This document shows, in pieces, positions 45,099 through 54,302 of a DNA stretch of 64,000 bases. A program made the position numbers and the translations under genes. The notes below the pieces were generated by a model, which ran no database searches, was not told the origin of the DNA, and saw only the letters and a program-made list of their open reading frames with translations. Origin of the DNA: Kribbella sp. VKM Ac-2568 (GTDB lineage: Bacteria > Actinomycetota > Actinomycetes > Propionibacteriales > Kribbellaceae). How positions within the stretch are numbered: position 1 is the first letter of the stretch; every line of letters starts with the position of its first letter. The stretch lies in the NCBI RefSeq assembly GCF_004345365.1, contig NZ_SLVF01000007.1, positions 1-64,000 of the forward strand. The letters run 5' to 3'.

Positions 45099-45499
45099 TT
45101 CGCGTCCTCCTTGAGGGATTCGACCGTCTGGTCGGGTTTGGGGTTGACGTCCTGGAGCTCCTTGCGCCCCTTCGTCGCGAGCACGGCCGCGACAACCGCC
45201 CAGAGGGCGGCGACGATGAGCGCTGCCCAGATCAGGTCCATGGCTTCGTCCAGCGCCCACATCACCGTGAACGAGAGGAACAGAGCCACCATCCAGCCGG
45301 CGAGGGTGGCGCCGCCGAGCATGCCCGCGCCCTTGCCGGCCTTCTTCGCCTCCGCCTGGAGCTCGGCCTTCGCCAAGGCCAGCTCCTGGCGGGTCAGTTG
45401 CCCCAGATCGGTGGTCAGCTGGGAGACCAGTTGACCGACCGACTCGTCCATCGACAGCTGGTCCGGTCTGCTACCGGGGAGCGATCCGTCGAGCGTCAT
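45077..45499 (-). CDS. Holin-like DUF1469 (Phage_holin_3_6) membrane protein
   Basis: The 140-residue protein has an N-terminal amphipathic helix (QLVSQLTTDLGQLTRQELALAKAELQAEAKK) and two adjacent membrane helices near 58-110. That is the DUF1469/superfamily III holin-like layout. In actinomycetes these are ordinary envelope proteins, not phage genes. It starts 1 nt after the stop of the preceding gene. Confidence 0.9.
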   Translation of the reverse strand: MTLDGSLPGSRPDQLSMDESVGQLVSQLTTDLGQLTRQELALAKAELQAEAKKAGKGAGMLGGATLAGWMVALFLSFTVMWALDEAMDLIWAALIVAALWAVVAAVLATKGRKELQDVNPKPDQTVESLKEDAKWLTRKS

Positions 45500-45500
45500 C

Positions 45501-46304
45501 TCAGCGCTCCGATCCGGGCCCGAACTCTGGCGTCACCGGAGTTCCCGGGTTGGGATCGGGCGCCACCGGCGTGGGCATCGGCGGCGGTGCCGTGGTCGGA
45601 GCCACCGGCGGCGCTGACCTGGGCGTGGCGCCGGGCCGTACGTCGGACCATGCGTCACCCGTCGGCGCGGTTGAGCCCGGCGCGTCCGTTGACGGCGGCG
45701 GGACGAGGTATTCGTCGGAGACCGGATAGGCGACCGACTCCCGGCGCGTACTACGCCCGTTCGTGGTACCGCTCGGCGCGTCGGTGGCGCCTGCGGCCAG
45801 TGCGCGCGTGAGGCGGCCGGCCACAACGCCCGCGGCCACTGCAACCAGCAGGAACGTGCCCGGCTTGCGCCGTGCGTAGCCGCGAACCTCGTCCAGCAGG
45901 TCTCCCGGCTCGCGCTGCTGCAGGAAGTCGGCGGCCTGGTCGGTGAACTTCGCACCGTGCTGCGCCAACTGGGCGCCCAGCCCGGAGTCACCGTGCTCCG
46001 CCATCCCGCGCAACTCGTCGCCTACCGAGCGCAGGCTCTTGGTGGCCCGCTCCTTCTGCTGGCTCGCCTGATCCAGCAACTGGTCGCGCGTCTGGCCCGC
46101 CAGTCGCTGGGTCTGCTGACGAACATCCGACGTCACGTCGGAGGCCTTCTCCTTCACGGTTCCGGCGACCTGGCGAGCAGCGTCGGCGGAAGTCTCCTTC
46201 AGCTGCCCGGCTTCTTCCCGGGCCGTACCGGTCACACCGTTCCCAGCGCCGTGCTGCGGTCCGGGTGGACTGTCGGCGTCCCAGTGATTCGTCGTGGAGG
46301 TCAT
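45501..46304 (-). CDS. Membrane-anchored coiled-coil protein, first gene of the operon
   Basis: AAGGAG lies 8 nt before the ATG at 46304; the longer open frame upstream is not used. The 267-residue protein has an N-terminal region of amphipathic helices with late-embryogenesis-like Gln/Lys/Ala repeats (about 25-110), one hydrophobic helix near 155-170 and a Pro/Thr-rich tail of about 80 residues that may span the cell wall. It opens the operon with the DUF1469, DUF3618 and YihY genes, which suggests a joint role in envelope stress. Confidence 0.8.
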   Translation of the reverse strand: MTSTTNHWDADSPPGPQHGAGNGVTGTAREEAGQLKETSADAARQVAGTVKEKASDVTSDVRQQTQRLAGQTRDQLLDQASQQKERATKSLRSVGDELRGMAEHGDSGLGAQLAQHGAKFTDQAADFLQQREPGDLLDEVRGYARRKPGTFLLVAVAAGVVAGRLTRALAAGATDAPSGTTNGRSTRRESVAYPVSDEYLVPPPSTDAPGSTAPTGDAWSDVRPGATPRSAPPVAPTTAPPPMPTPVAPDPNPGTPVTPEFGPGSER

Positions 46305-46717
46305 CTGACGGTCTCCTTCCAGGAGGATGGACGGGACCCGGCAGCCGTCGATCATGGGTGCCGAAGCCCGGGTGATGAGGGTTCGCGATCTGCTCGCGAA
46401 CGTTGCCCGCTGCTCGCGGAGTCGATGAGAGGGAAGTTCGTCAGGAAAAGAGCGCAATCGCTCTCCCCCCGCAACCTGACGTCGCGGATGGCACACTTCC
46501 GTACCACTGCCGAATTGAGCTGCCGGTACCCATCCCGAAACCGACAACACGGAAACTATTCTTCGCCGGCACGAACAGCCGAAAGCCAGCACTGCAAGGA
46601 GTTTCGCCCGCTGCACAAATTCCGCGTCAGCCAGGATCGGGACGGGTACCGGTCCACCGACCAGCTCGCCACGGGACGACGTTGTGCTACCTGATCGCGG
46701 GCCGGTGACAGTGCGGC
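46305..46717. other. Intergenic region upstream of the membrane-protein operon
   Basis: This 413-nt gap lies between the end of the mycothione reductase gene and the start of the operon at 46304, both leftward. It is less GC-rich around 46540-46600 and presumably holds the operon promoter. I found no gene, no clear terminator and no strong inverted repeat. Confidence 0.5.
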
Positions 46718-48085
46718 TCAGTCGTCGAGTGCTAGGAGGGCGTTGCTGACGACTTCGGTGAGGGCGGGGTGGATCCAGTAGGGCCGTTTGGCCAGCGTTC
46801 GAGCGTCGATACCGAGCGTCATCGCGAGCACCAGCGGCTGGATCAGCGTCGCCGCCTGCGGACCCATCAGGTGTGCCCCGAGCAATCTGCCGCTCCCCCG
46901 CTCGGCCAGGACCTTGCAGAAGCCGGTGCGATCCTCCATCGCCCACCCGTACGCGACATCGGCGTACCGGGCGGTGCCGACAACGTAGTCAGCGCCGGCC
47001 TCGCGACAATCCTGCTCGGTCGCGCCGACGGACGCGATCTGCGGGTTGGTGAAGACCGCCGCCGGTACGACGTCGAGGTCCGTCGCGATCAGGTCGTCGG
47101 GATGGCGCAGGTTGTGCGCCACCACCTCGGCCTCCCGGTTCGCGACATGCTTCAGCTGGTACGGCGCGCAGCTATCGCCCAGCGCGAAGACACCCTCGAC
47201 ATCCGTGCGCTGGTACTCGTCCACCACGATGCGCCCGTCGTCGTGCGTGCTGATGCCTGCGGCGCCGAGGTCGAGCCGGTCGCTGTTCGGAGTCCGGCCG
47301 ACCGCGACCAACAACGTGTCCGCCGTGAGCCTGGTCCCGTCGTCCAGTGTCAATCGAAGAGCCCCGGCCTCGCCCTCGAGTTGGGTGAGCTCACGCCCAA
47401 GGTGCAGCTCGAACCGATGCCGGGCCAACTCCGTGTACTCCCCGGTGATGCTCTCGTCCTGCGGACCCAGCAGCTGCTCGGCCTGCTCGATGATGACCAC
47501 GTCGCTCCCGGCCGCGGCGAACACCTCGGCCAGTTCCGCGGCGATGTAGCCGCCACCGAGCACGGCCAACCGACGGGGCGGTGCGTCGATCCGCATGATC
47601 GAGTCCGAAGTCTCGAACGGCAGGCACGATTCCAGCACAGGTGGCGGCACTGTCGGCCGGCCGCCGGCGGCGATCACGATCTGATCGGCCTCCACCGCAA
47701 CGGACTCCGCGCCCAGCTCGATCTGCAGACTGCGCGGGCCCACGAATCGCGCGTGCCCCGAGTAGACAGTGACGAAATCGCTGTCCTCCCGAGCCGCGCG
47801 CCCCTCAACCGAATCCGCGTCCACCCGGTCGAACACCCGATCCCGTACGTCGGTCCAGCGCATCCCGCGCAAGGTGGCATCGACACCGAGAGGCCCGGCC
47901 CCACGAACGACCTCGGCGACCTCGGCCGTGTACGCAAGCATCTTGGACGGGATGCACCCCACGTTCAGACAGGTGCCGCCGAAAGCGCGCTCCTCCACGA
48001 TCGCCACATCCAGCCCGGCGAACGAGTCGTCGACCATCATGTTGCCCGAACCCGCCCCGATGACCACCACATCGTGATGCCGCAT
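46718..48085 (-). CDS. mtr: Mycothione reductase
   Basis: The 455-residue flavoprotein disulfide reductase has the redox pair C39-x4-C44 in GGTCLNVGCIPSK, the FAD motif GAGSGN near 10-15 (GSGN is typical of mycothione reductase rather than GxGxxG), the second nucleotide-binding motif GGGYIAAELA, and the C-terminal H439-x4-E444 pair in HPALTEV. It reduces mycothiol disulfide with NADPH, keeping the actinobacterial thiol pool reduced. Confidence 0.93.
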   Translation of the reverse strand: MRHHDVVVIGAGSGNMMVDDSFAGLDVAIVEERAFGGTCLNVGCIPSKMLAYTAEVAEVVRGAGPLGVDATLRGMRWTDVRDRVFDRVDADSVEGRAAREDSDFVTVYSGHARFVGPRSLQIELGAESVAVEADQIVIAAGGRPTVPPPVLESCLPFETSDSIMRIDAPPRRLAVLGGGYIAAELAEVFAAAGSDVVIIEQAEQLLGPQDESITGEYTELARHRFELHLGRELTQLEGEAGALRLTLDDGTRLTADTLLVAVGRTPNSDRLDLGAAGISTHDDGRIVVDEYQRTDVEGVFALGDSCAPYQLKHVANREAEVVAHNLRHPDDLIATDLDVVPAAVFTNPQIASVGATEQDCREAGADYVVGTARYADVAYGWAMEDRTGFCKVLAERGSGRLLGAHLMGPQAATLIQPLVLAMTLGIDARTLAKRPYWIHPALTEVVSNALLALDD

Positions 48086-48185
48086 GCCCAGCAGTCTAGG
48101 AATGCCGACGACAACGATCCCGGCGACGCCACGCCGACGGCTGGGCTGGCGAAGGCATAGGTGATCAGGGGCTGATCATGGTCTG

Positions 48186-48848
48186 GTGCGATGGATCAGA
48201 TTGAGAGCGCTACTTCTCGTCAACCTCGGCCTGTTCGCGCTCTTCTTCATCGGCGTACTGCTCACCGGACACGCGCACGAGAACGACGAACTGACCGAGC
48301 ACGGGCAACCACCGCAGACCCTGGCGCAGTACGCCGGGTCGTCGTCGTTCGGGGAAACCGTCTTCGAGAACTGGGAGTCGGAGTTCCTGCAGATGGGCTC
48401 CTACGTGCTGCTCACCGCCTTCCTGGTCCAGAAAGGCTCGGCGGAGTCGAAGCCGGTCGACGAACCGTCACCGCAGGACGAGGACCCCCGCGAGCACCGC
48501 AACGACCCGGACGCGCCTTGGCCGGTCCGGCACGGCTCCACGCTGGTCCTCAAGCTCTACGAGAACTCACTCGCCATCGCCTTCGGGATCTGCTTCGCCC
48601 TCTCCATCTGGCTGCACGCGGTCACCGGCGCAGGCGCCTACAGCGAGGACCAGCAACTCCACGGCGGCCAGGCCGTCACTACCTGGCAGTACATCCGTAC
48701 TTCGCAGTTCTGGTTCGAGTCCTTCCAGAACTGGCAGAGCGAGTTCCTCGCCGTCGCCGCGATCATCGGCGGCTCGATCTACCTCCGCCAACGCTCATCT
48801 CCACAGTCCAAACCGGTCCACGCACCCAACCACCAGACCGGCGACTGA
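48186..48848 (+). CDS. DUF6766-type membrane protein
   Basis: The 220-residue protein has an N-terminal helix (about 7-27), two similar blocks with FGETVFENWESEFLQMGSYVLL and FWFESFQNWQSEFLAVAAII, and paired helices. That repeat pattern matches the DUF6766 family, common in actinomycetes and some proteobacteria, of unknown function. It starts at GTG 48186 and is divergent from mtr. Confidence 0.85.
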   Translation: MRWIRLRALLLVNLGLFALFFIGVLLTGHAHENDELTEHGQPPQTLAQYAGSSSFGETVFENWESEFLQMGSYVLLTAFLVQKGSAESKPVDEPSPQDEDPREHRNDPDAPWPVRHGSTLVLKLYENSLAIAFGICFALSIWLHAVTGAGAYSEDQQLHGGQAVTTWQYIRTSQFWFESFQNWQSEFLAVAAIIGGSIYLRQRSSPQSKPVHAPNHQTGD

Positions 48849-49035
48849 TCCGCGCCAACCAGCAACTGTCGGTCGACCGACACCGCAGGGTGGCCGGCCG
48901 CGCGGGGGAGCCTGGGGGGAGTTGGCTCTACTCACGCGCAGTCGACCACGGAACCATTGTTACTCCGGATGGCCGGGGATTCGAGAACTACACGGTTAGA
49001 AATCACGCCGGGTTCTGTGAAGGTCCCTCAGCGCG

Positions 49036-49386
49036 CTAGCCGGCAGAGAGTCCCGGCTGGAAAACCGCCTCGACCCTCGCGCCTGCCAGCAGTCTGACGA
49101 CAGCAGGATCGGACGCCGCGACCAGGAACCGGCGCCAACTGGCCTGGAAGCGGCCTTGCGTCTCGCGAACGACCCGCGCGAGCAGTTCTGCGCCGTCGAC
49201 GGAGATCAGCAGATGCAGTCGCAGCGTGTCCGGCGCCAAGCTGGTTGCCTCGTGGAGCACCTTGCGCAGCGCCAGCACCAGCCGGACGTCGATGGTGCCC
49301 GCCACAGTCACCGTCACGGTCTCCCCGGCGGTGGACAGCACAATCTCACCCGGCAGCTCCGCTGGGTCGTCCCCGCTCTGGCTCAC
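49036..49386 (-). CDS. Small protein with possible STAS-like fold
   Basis: The 116-residue product has the strand-helix pattern of a STAS/anti-sigma-antagonist domain (ETVTVTVAGTIDVRLVLALRKVLHEA, then LRLHLLISVDGAELLARVV) but lacks the usual phosphorylatable DSSG-type serine motif; ISVDGAE stands in its place. It could be a divergent anti-sigma antagonist or unrelated. No close neighbour suggests a partner. Confidence 0.5.
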   Translation of the reverse strand: MSQSGDDPAELPGEIVLSTAGETVTVTVAGTIDVRLVLALRKVLHEATSLAPDTLRLHLLISVDGAELLARVVRETQGRFQASWRRFLVAASDPAVVRLLAGARVEAVFQPGLSAG

Positions 49387-49419
49387 CGTTTCACTCCTGC
49401 CATCCGGCTCGGGCCCAGT

Positions 49420-50025
49420 CTACGGCTCGACCGGGTCGGGCACTTCGGGCTCGGGTACCGGGGCGGCCTGGAGATCCCACGGCCTGGAGTGGTCCAACGC
49501 GCCCTCGCCGGTCGGCAACCCGCTGAGAACCGGCGGCTGGGCGCTGATCCACCCTGATCCGGCCGACACCGCGGCCGCCTTGGATGCGCACACCGCGGGC
49601 GATGGACAGGCTTGGCTGGACCTGTACTCCGACTGGGAATGCGTCGGCCCGGCGATCACCCAAGCTCTGCTCACTCCGTTCCCTCCGGTCCGAGCAGGCG
49701 TCGACCTGCTCCGCCACCTGCTGGGTCCACGGGGACTGAAGCGTCTGCAACTCCTCATCGGCCCGGTCCGCTCGGTGAACGACAGCCGGTTCGCGGGCGA
49801 GGCCCCGAAGTTGCTACTGGCAACCAACTCGCAGCACGCGGACATCGCGCCGCGGTCAGCCGGGTCTGGGACAGGCGTCCGGCGCCGCCGCGGGGTACCG
49901 GATATCCATGCTGCTGCGCTCTCTACGGTCACCTGATCCCCCGGGACGACCTGTCGTACCGCGTCCGGCAGCGGTTGCGGTTCTTCAAGTGGGATCCCGG
50001 CACGACGACACGCGTCACGGCGTCA
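49420..50025 (+). pseudogene. Decayed fragment of a phytoene desaturase-like FAD oxidoreductase
   Basis: Translating 49450-49870 gives a stretch similar to the middle of phytoene-dehydrogenase-like oxidoreductases: WRSHGLEWSNAPSPVG, HPDPADTAAALDAHTAGDG, then TPFPPVRAGVDLLRHLLGPRGLKRL and LLLATNSQHADIAP. The next family segment appears in another frame (DLSYRVRQRLRFFKWDPGT at about 49945-50010), so at least one frameshift separates them. The N-terminal FAD-binding part and the C terminus are missing, and the remnant is cut off by the convergent alcohol dehydrogenase gene. Confidence 0.7.
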
Positions 50026-51187
50026 GCAGCACCTTCACGGCACCGTCCTGCTTCTTCTGGAACATCTCGTACGCCGCCGGACCTTGGGACAAAGGCAGCC
50101 GATGAGTGGCGAAGCCGCCGACACCGAGAGGGTCGTCATCGGTCAACAGCGGCAGGAGGTCGTCCACCCAGCGACGTACGTTGCCCTGCCCCATCCTGAG
50201 CTGGATCTGCTTGTCGAACATCGTCAGCATCGGCAACGGATCGGCCGCGCCGCCGTACACGCCCCTCAGCGAGATCGTGCCCCCGCGACGGACCACCTCG
50301 ATCGCGAGGTAGAACGCGGCAAGCCGGTCGACGCCGATCGTCTGCATCATCTTCTCGGCGACACCATCCGGCATCAACCCGACGAGCTTGTGGGCAGCCT
50401 GCGCCTTGGGCGATCCGTGTGCCTCCATGCCGACGGCATCGATGACGGAGTCCGCTCCACGACCGTCCGTGAGCTCCCGCACCTGCTCAGCCACCTGGTC
50501 GGAGTACTCGAGGATCTCCACTCCGCGCTCCTGGGCTCGCTTGAGCCGCTCGGGCACCAGCTCAATGCCGATCACCCTGTACCCGCGGTGTAGCCCGATC
50601 CTGGCGGCCATGTCACCGATGGGGCCCAGGCCGATGACGGCCAGGGTCCCGCCGTCGGGCACAGCGGCGTACTCGACTGCCTGCCAAGCGGTCGGCAACA
50701 CGTCCGAGAGGAAGACGAACCGATCGTCGGCAGGCCCAGGAGGCACGACGATCGGGCCGTACTGCGCCTGTGGCACGCGCAGGTACTCCGCTTGTCCACC
50801 CGGAACCTGTCCATAGAGCCTCGTGTAGCCGAAGAGGGCCGCGCCCATTCCCTCGGCACGAACCTGGGTCGTCTCGCACTGCGACTGCAGACCGCGGTCG
50901 CACATGAAGCACCGGCCGCACGCGATCCCGAACGGGATGACCACCCGGTCCCCCGCCTTCAGGTTCGTCACCGCCGCGCCGGTCTCGACCACGATGCCCA
51001 TCGGCTCATGCCCCAGCACGTCCCCCGGCTCGAGGTACGGACCCATCACCTCGTACAGATGGAGGTCCGAGCCGCAGATGCCGGTCGAGGTGACCTCGAT
51101 GATGGCGTCGGTCGGTTCCTGGATCACCGGATCCGGCACCTCGGAGTACTCGATCTTCCGCTTTCCCTGCCAAGTCAATGCCTTCAT
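50015..51187 (-). CDS. Zinc-dependent alcohol/formaldehyde dehydrogenase-like protein
   Basis: The 390-residue protein has the catalytic zinc ligands C38 (GICGSD) and H60-E61 (LGHEPMG), the structural-zinc cysteine set in CGRCFMCDRGLQSQC, and the Rossmann motif GLGPIGDMAA. Its length and C-terminal pattern resemble glutathione-independent formaldehyde dehydrogenases and threonine dehydrogenase-like proteins. I start at 51187 behind a G-rich stretch; ATG 51208 is an alternative. It is divergent from the acyl-CoA dehydrogenase-like gene. Confidence 0.92.
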   Translation of the reverse strand: MKALTWQGKRKIEYSEVPDPVIQEPTDAIIEVTSTGICGSDLHLYEVMGPYLEPGDVLGHEPMGIVVETGAAVTNLKAGDRVVIPFGIACGRCFMCDRGLQSQCETTQVRAEGMGAALFGYTRLYGQVPGGQAEYLRVPQAQYGPIVVPPGPADDRFVFLSDVLPTAWQAVEYAAVPDGGTLAVIGLGPIGDMAARIGLHRGYRVIGIELVPERLKRAQERGVEILEYSDQVAEQVRELTDGRGADSVIDAVGMEAHGSPKAQAAHKLVGLMPDGVAEKMMQTIGVDRLAAFYLAIEVVRRGGTISLRGVYGGAADPLPMLTMFDKQIQLRMGQGNVRRWVDDLLPLLTDDDPLGVGGFATHRLPLSQGPAAYEMFQKKQDGAVKVLLTP

Positions 51188-51261
51188 GCCGCCCGCCGGT
51201 ACCCGCATCGTCGAAGGCGAAGCCGTCCTCGCCCTGTTTCCTTCCCGGGTACCGGCGCGAC

Positions 51262-52236
51262 ATGACTCCCCCTCGAGATGCCGCGGCAGTGGCGCGTGAG
51301 CTGAGGCGGCTGGTGGACAACGGATCCCTCGAGATTCCGGATCCGGGGCTCGGACGGACCGTGGAGCGGTGGGCCGCACTGGCTTCGCTCGGTTCCCGGG
51401 ACCTGACCCTCGCGCGGCTGGGCGAGGGCCACCTCGACGCGATCTCGATCCTGCACCAGGCAGGCCGTACCGCAGTACCAGGAGCTCTGTACGGCGTGTG
51501 GGCTGCTCGATCAGGCGGCACCGGCGCGGTGCTGACTGGTGATGCGTTGTCCGGCACGGTCAGGTTCTGCTCCGGGGCGCACAGCCTCGACCGGGCTCTC
51601 GTGGCCGCCCTCACGCCTTCAGGCGATTCGGTGCTAGTGGACGTGGATCTGCGCGACTCGCGGATCCAGCGCAAGCCCGACACCTGGCAAGCAGTCGGTA
51701 TGGACGCGTCGGACAGCGCTGACGTCGTTCTCGACAGCGTGCCGATCGCCGAGGGCGACAAGGTCGGACCGCCTGGGTTCTACGTCGGCCGTCCGGGCTT
51801 TTGGTGGGGTGGCGGTGGCGTGGCCGCGGTCTGGTACGGCGGGGCTCGCGGCCTGGTGGATCGCGCGGTGGAACACCTGCGTTCGGGCCAGGGCCCCGAC
51901 GAGCATCAACTGGCTCATCTCGGTGATCTCGAGGCGACGCTCGCGGCGACAGCATCGTTGCTCAAGGCAACCGCCCGGTTGATCGACGAGGCGCCGGACA
52001 CCGACGTCCTGCGGGAGATCTGGATACTCCGGGCGGCCGTCGAACGCGCGGTCCGGGCCACGATCGACCAGGTTCCGCGGATCACCGGTCCGACTCCGCT
52101 GTCCCGCGATCGCGCCTTCGCCCAGGCGCTGGCGGATCTCCAGGTCTACGTGCGCCAGCATCACGCCGAGCGCGACCTGGCCGCGCTCGGCCGCCTGATC
52201 AGCGAAGGGAAGGACGACGCATGGCCCGCCCGGTAA
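51262..52236 (+). CDS. Acyl-CoA dehydrogenase-like protein, short form
   Basis: The 324-residue product follows the acyl-CoA dehydrogenase fold: a helical N-terminal part, a beta domain around GALYGVWAARSGGTGAVLTGDALSGTVRFCSGAHSLDRALV, split by short loops, and a C-terminal helical bundle. It is about 60 residues shorter than normal and the catalytic glutamate is not evident. The next gene starts 16 nt before its end, so the two are coupled. It may act on a natural-product or sugar-linked acyl group. Confidence 0.78.
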   Translation: MTPPRDAAAVARELRRLVDNGSLEIPDPGLGRTVERWAALASLGSRDLTLARLGEGHLDAISILHQAGRTAVPGALYGVWAARSGGTGAVLTGDALSGTVRFCSGAHSLDRALVAALTPSGDSVLVDVDLRDSRIQRKPDTWQAVGMDASDSADVVLDSVPIAEGDKVGPPGFYVGRPGFWWGGGGVAAVWYGGARGLVDRAVEHLRSGQGPDEHQLAHLGDLEATLAATASLLKATARLIDEAPDTDVLREIWILRAAVERAVRATIDQVPRITGPTPLSRDRAFAQALADLQVYVRQHHAERDLAALGRLISEGKDDAWPAR

Positions 52237-53507
52237 CGGATGAACTGGACTGGCGGACGTTCCTGGACGCGCGCGACCTGCCGACCTTTGATCCCACCGG
52301 GTTGCAGAGGGTGATGGTGCTGGCCGCTCATCCCGACGACGAGACCTTGGGTGCCGGCGGACTCGTGCAGGTCCTGCACGCCGCCGGAGCGGAGGTCTCG
52401 CTGATCGTCGCAAGCGATGGCGAAGCCGCCTTCCCGGCGCTTGACCCAGCCGAACGCGTCGACCTGGCCGCCACGCGCCGGGAGGAACTCACAGCCGCAA
52501 TAGTTGCCTTGGGCCTCGATCCGGGCGCTGTCCTGCTGCTCGGACTGCCCGACTCGGGCATCGCGGACTACGAGGCCGAGCTGGTCGAGCGGCTCGACGT
52601 ACCGCTGCGCGACGCCGACTGCGTCATCGTGCCGTGGCCCGGCGATCCGCATCCGGACCATGCCGCCGTAGGGCGCGCCGGGTTGGCCGCCGCTCCCGTG
52701 CAGGCGCACTGCTGGTCCTATCCGGTCTGGATGTGGCACTGGATGGGCACGGACGACCCAGCCATTCCGTGGCAGCACGCGGTGATCTGCCCGCTCGGCG
52801 ACGACCAGCACATCCGTAAGCAGAACGCCATCAACACCTTCGAGTCCCAGCTGACCACCGGTCCCAACGGCGAGGACCCGATCGTCGACAGCGCGATGCT
52901 CACCCACTTCGACCGGCCGTTCGAAGTACTGTTCCGTGAACCGGCGACCACGTCCGCACCGATCGAGCGGTTCGCCTCCCTCTACGCGGCCCAGGCGGAT
53001 CCGTGGCACACCGCCGACAGCTGGTACGAACGCCGCAAGCAGGCGGTGATCCTGGCGAGTCTGCCGAAGGAGCGCTACCGCCGGACGCTCGAACCCGCGT
53101 GCGGCATCGGCGAACTGACCAGGCACCTGGCCGATCGCAGCGACCACGTCATCGCCTTCGACCCGGTCGAAGGGGCCGTGCTCCGCGCAAAGTCCACAGC
53201 ACCGGCCGCTGAACTGAGCGTCACCGCCCTTCCGACCACCCCGACGTACGAGTCGGTCGACCTCATCGTCCTGAGCGAGATCCTCTACTACCTGAGCGAT
53301 GCCGACCTCGAAGCCAGCCTGGATCGCCTCCTGGAACTGCTGGAACCGGGCGGCCACCTGCTCGCCGCGCACTGGTGCCCCTGGCCGCCCGAAGGCCCCC
53401 GAGACGCGACAGCCGCGCACCAGGCACTCCGCGACCGACCTGAACTGGAGCAACTGATCGAACACGTCGACCAGGAGTTCCTCCTACACGTCTTCATCCG
53501 CCGATGA
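52221..53507 (+). CDS. PIG-L deacetylase fused to a SAM-dependent methyltransferase
   Basis: Residues about 28-225 are a PIG-L (LmbE) zinc deacetylase: AAHPDDE at 35-41 and a second metal motif HPDHAA. Residues about 240-425 are a class I methyltransferase with the SAM loop EPACGIGEL, similar to NodS. The linked reactions suggest removal of an N-acetyl group from a glycoconjugate followed by N-methylation. The gene overlaps the acyl-CoA dehydrogenase-like gene, which fits a three-step modification of one substrate. Confidence 0.9.
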   Translation: MARPVTDELDWRTFLDARDLPTFDPTGLQRVMVLAAHPDDETLGAGGLVQVLHAAGAEVSLIVASDGEAAFPALDPAERVDLAATRREELTAAIVALGLDPGAVLLLGLPDSGIADYEAELVERLDVPLRDADCVIVPWPGDPHPDHAAVGRAGLAAAPVQAHCWSYPVWMWHWMGTDDPAIPWQHAVICPLGDDQHIRKQNAINTFESQLTTGPNGEDPIVDSAMLTHFDRPFEVLFREPATTSAPIERFASLYAAQADPWHTADSWYERRKQAVILASLPKERYRRTLEPACGIGELTRHLADRSDHVIAFDPVEGAVLRAKSTAPAAELSVTALPTTPTYESVDLIVLSEILYYLSDADLEASLDRLLELLEPGGHLLAAHWCPWPPEGPRDATAAHQALRDRPELEQLIEHVDQEFLLHVFIRR

Positions 53508-53589
53508 TCGAGGCTGCCGGAGAGTCCGACCGTGGCATGATCTGCACTGTCGACCCCGAGAGTCCCGCACGCGTGCTCAGGAGGTGTTC

Positions 53590-54192
53590 GTGAGCGACTC
53601 GAAAACGACAGAGAAGGCGTCCGAACCGCTCGTTGTCCGGGCCCTGGACGTGGATACGTGGCCTGCGTTCGCGCGGTTGGTCGAGGTGAACAACGGCGTG
53701 TGGGGCGGCTGCTGGTGCATGGGCTTCCACGTCAAGCTGGGCAAGGGACGCACCGCTGCGGACAACCGGGCCGAGAAGGAGCAGCGCGTCGCCGAGGGCC
53801 GCACCCACGCCGCGCTGGTGCTGGCCGGCGACGAATGTCTGGGCTGGTGCCAGTTCGGGTCCCCCGAGGAGTTGCCGGAGGTCAAGAGCCGGCGCCTGTA
53901 CGAGAAGGGCCTCACGGCCCTGCCGGACTGGCGCATCACCTGTTTCTTCACCGGCAAAGGCCTGCGCCGCCGCGGGGTCGCGGATGCCGCGCTCGGCGGG
54001 GCGCTGGTCGAGATCGCCCGCCTCGGCGGCGGCACGGTCGAGGGCTATCCCGAGGAGACCGACGACCGCACCGTCTCCGGTTCATTCCTGCACACCGGCC
54101 CGATGGCCGCCTTCGAGAACCACGGCTTCACCCGCACGCGCCCGATCTCCCCGCACCGCTGGGTCGTCACCCGCACCGTCGACCCGGCCTGA
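53590..54192 (+). CDS. GNAT-family acetyltransferase
   Basis: The 200-residue protein has a GNAT fold with the coenzyme A loop GKGLRRRGVADAALGGAL and the N-terminal NNGVWGGCWCMGF segment seen in a subgroup of actinobacterial acetyltransferases. Its substrate is unknown. I use the GTG at 53590, 5 nt after AGGAGG; a GTG at 53584 overlaps that ribosome site. Confidence 0.85.
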   Translation: MSDSKTTEKASEPLVVRALDVDTWPAFARLVEVNNGVWGGCWCMGFHVKLGKGRTAADNRAEKEQRVAEGRTHAALVLAGDECLGWCQFGSPEELPEVKSRRLYEKGLTALPDWRITCFFTGKGLRRRGVADAALGGALVEIARLGGGTVEGYPEETDDRTVSGSFLHTGPMAAFENHGFTRTRPISPHRWVVTRTVDPA

Positions 54193-54302
54193 CCCGCCTC
54201 GAGCTCCCGAGGCTTCAGGGGGCTGAAGTCGGGGTACCGGAGTGGTGGCTTCGTCTGGCAGTAGGCGAAAGTCGACTGTTGTGCGGAAGCGAGGGATCAG
54301 CG

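Noticed and set aside
45077..45499. Phage holin, as a sign of a prophage
   Set aside because: DUF1469 holin-like proteins are normal chromosomal genes in actinomycetes and no other phage gene is nearby.
46403..46708. Forward open frame in the gap before the membrane operon
   Set aside because: No ribosome site, unnatural composition and no recognisable motif.
48091..48105. AGGAATGC upstream of the DUF6766 gene, considered as another copy of the shared element
   Set aside because: Only the right half matches and the distance to the start (80 nt) differs from the fixed 31 nt.
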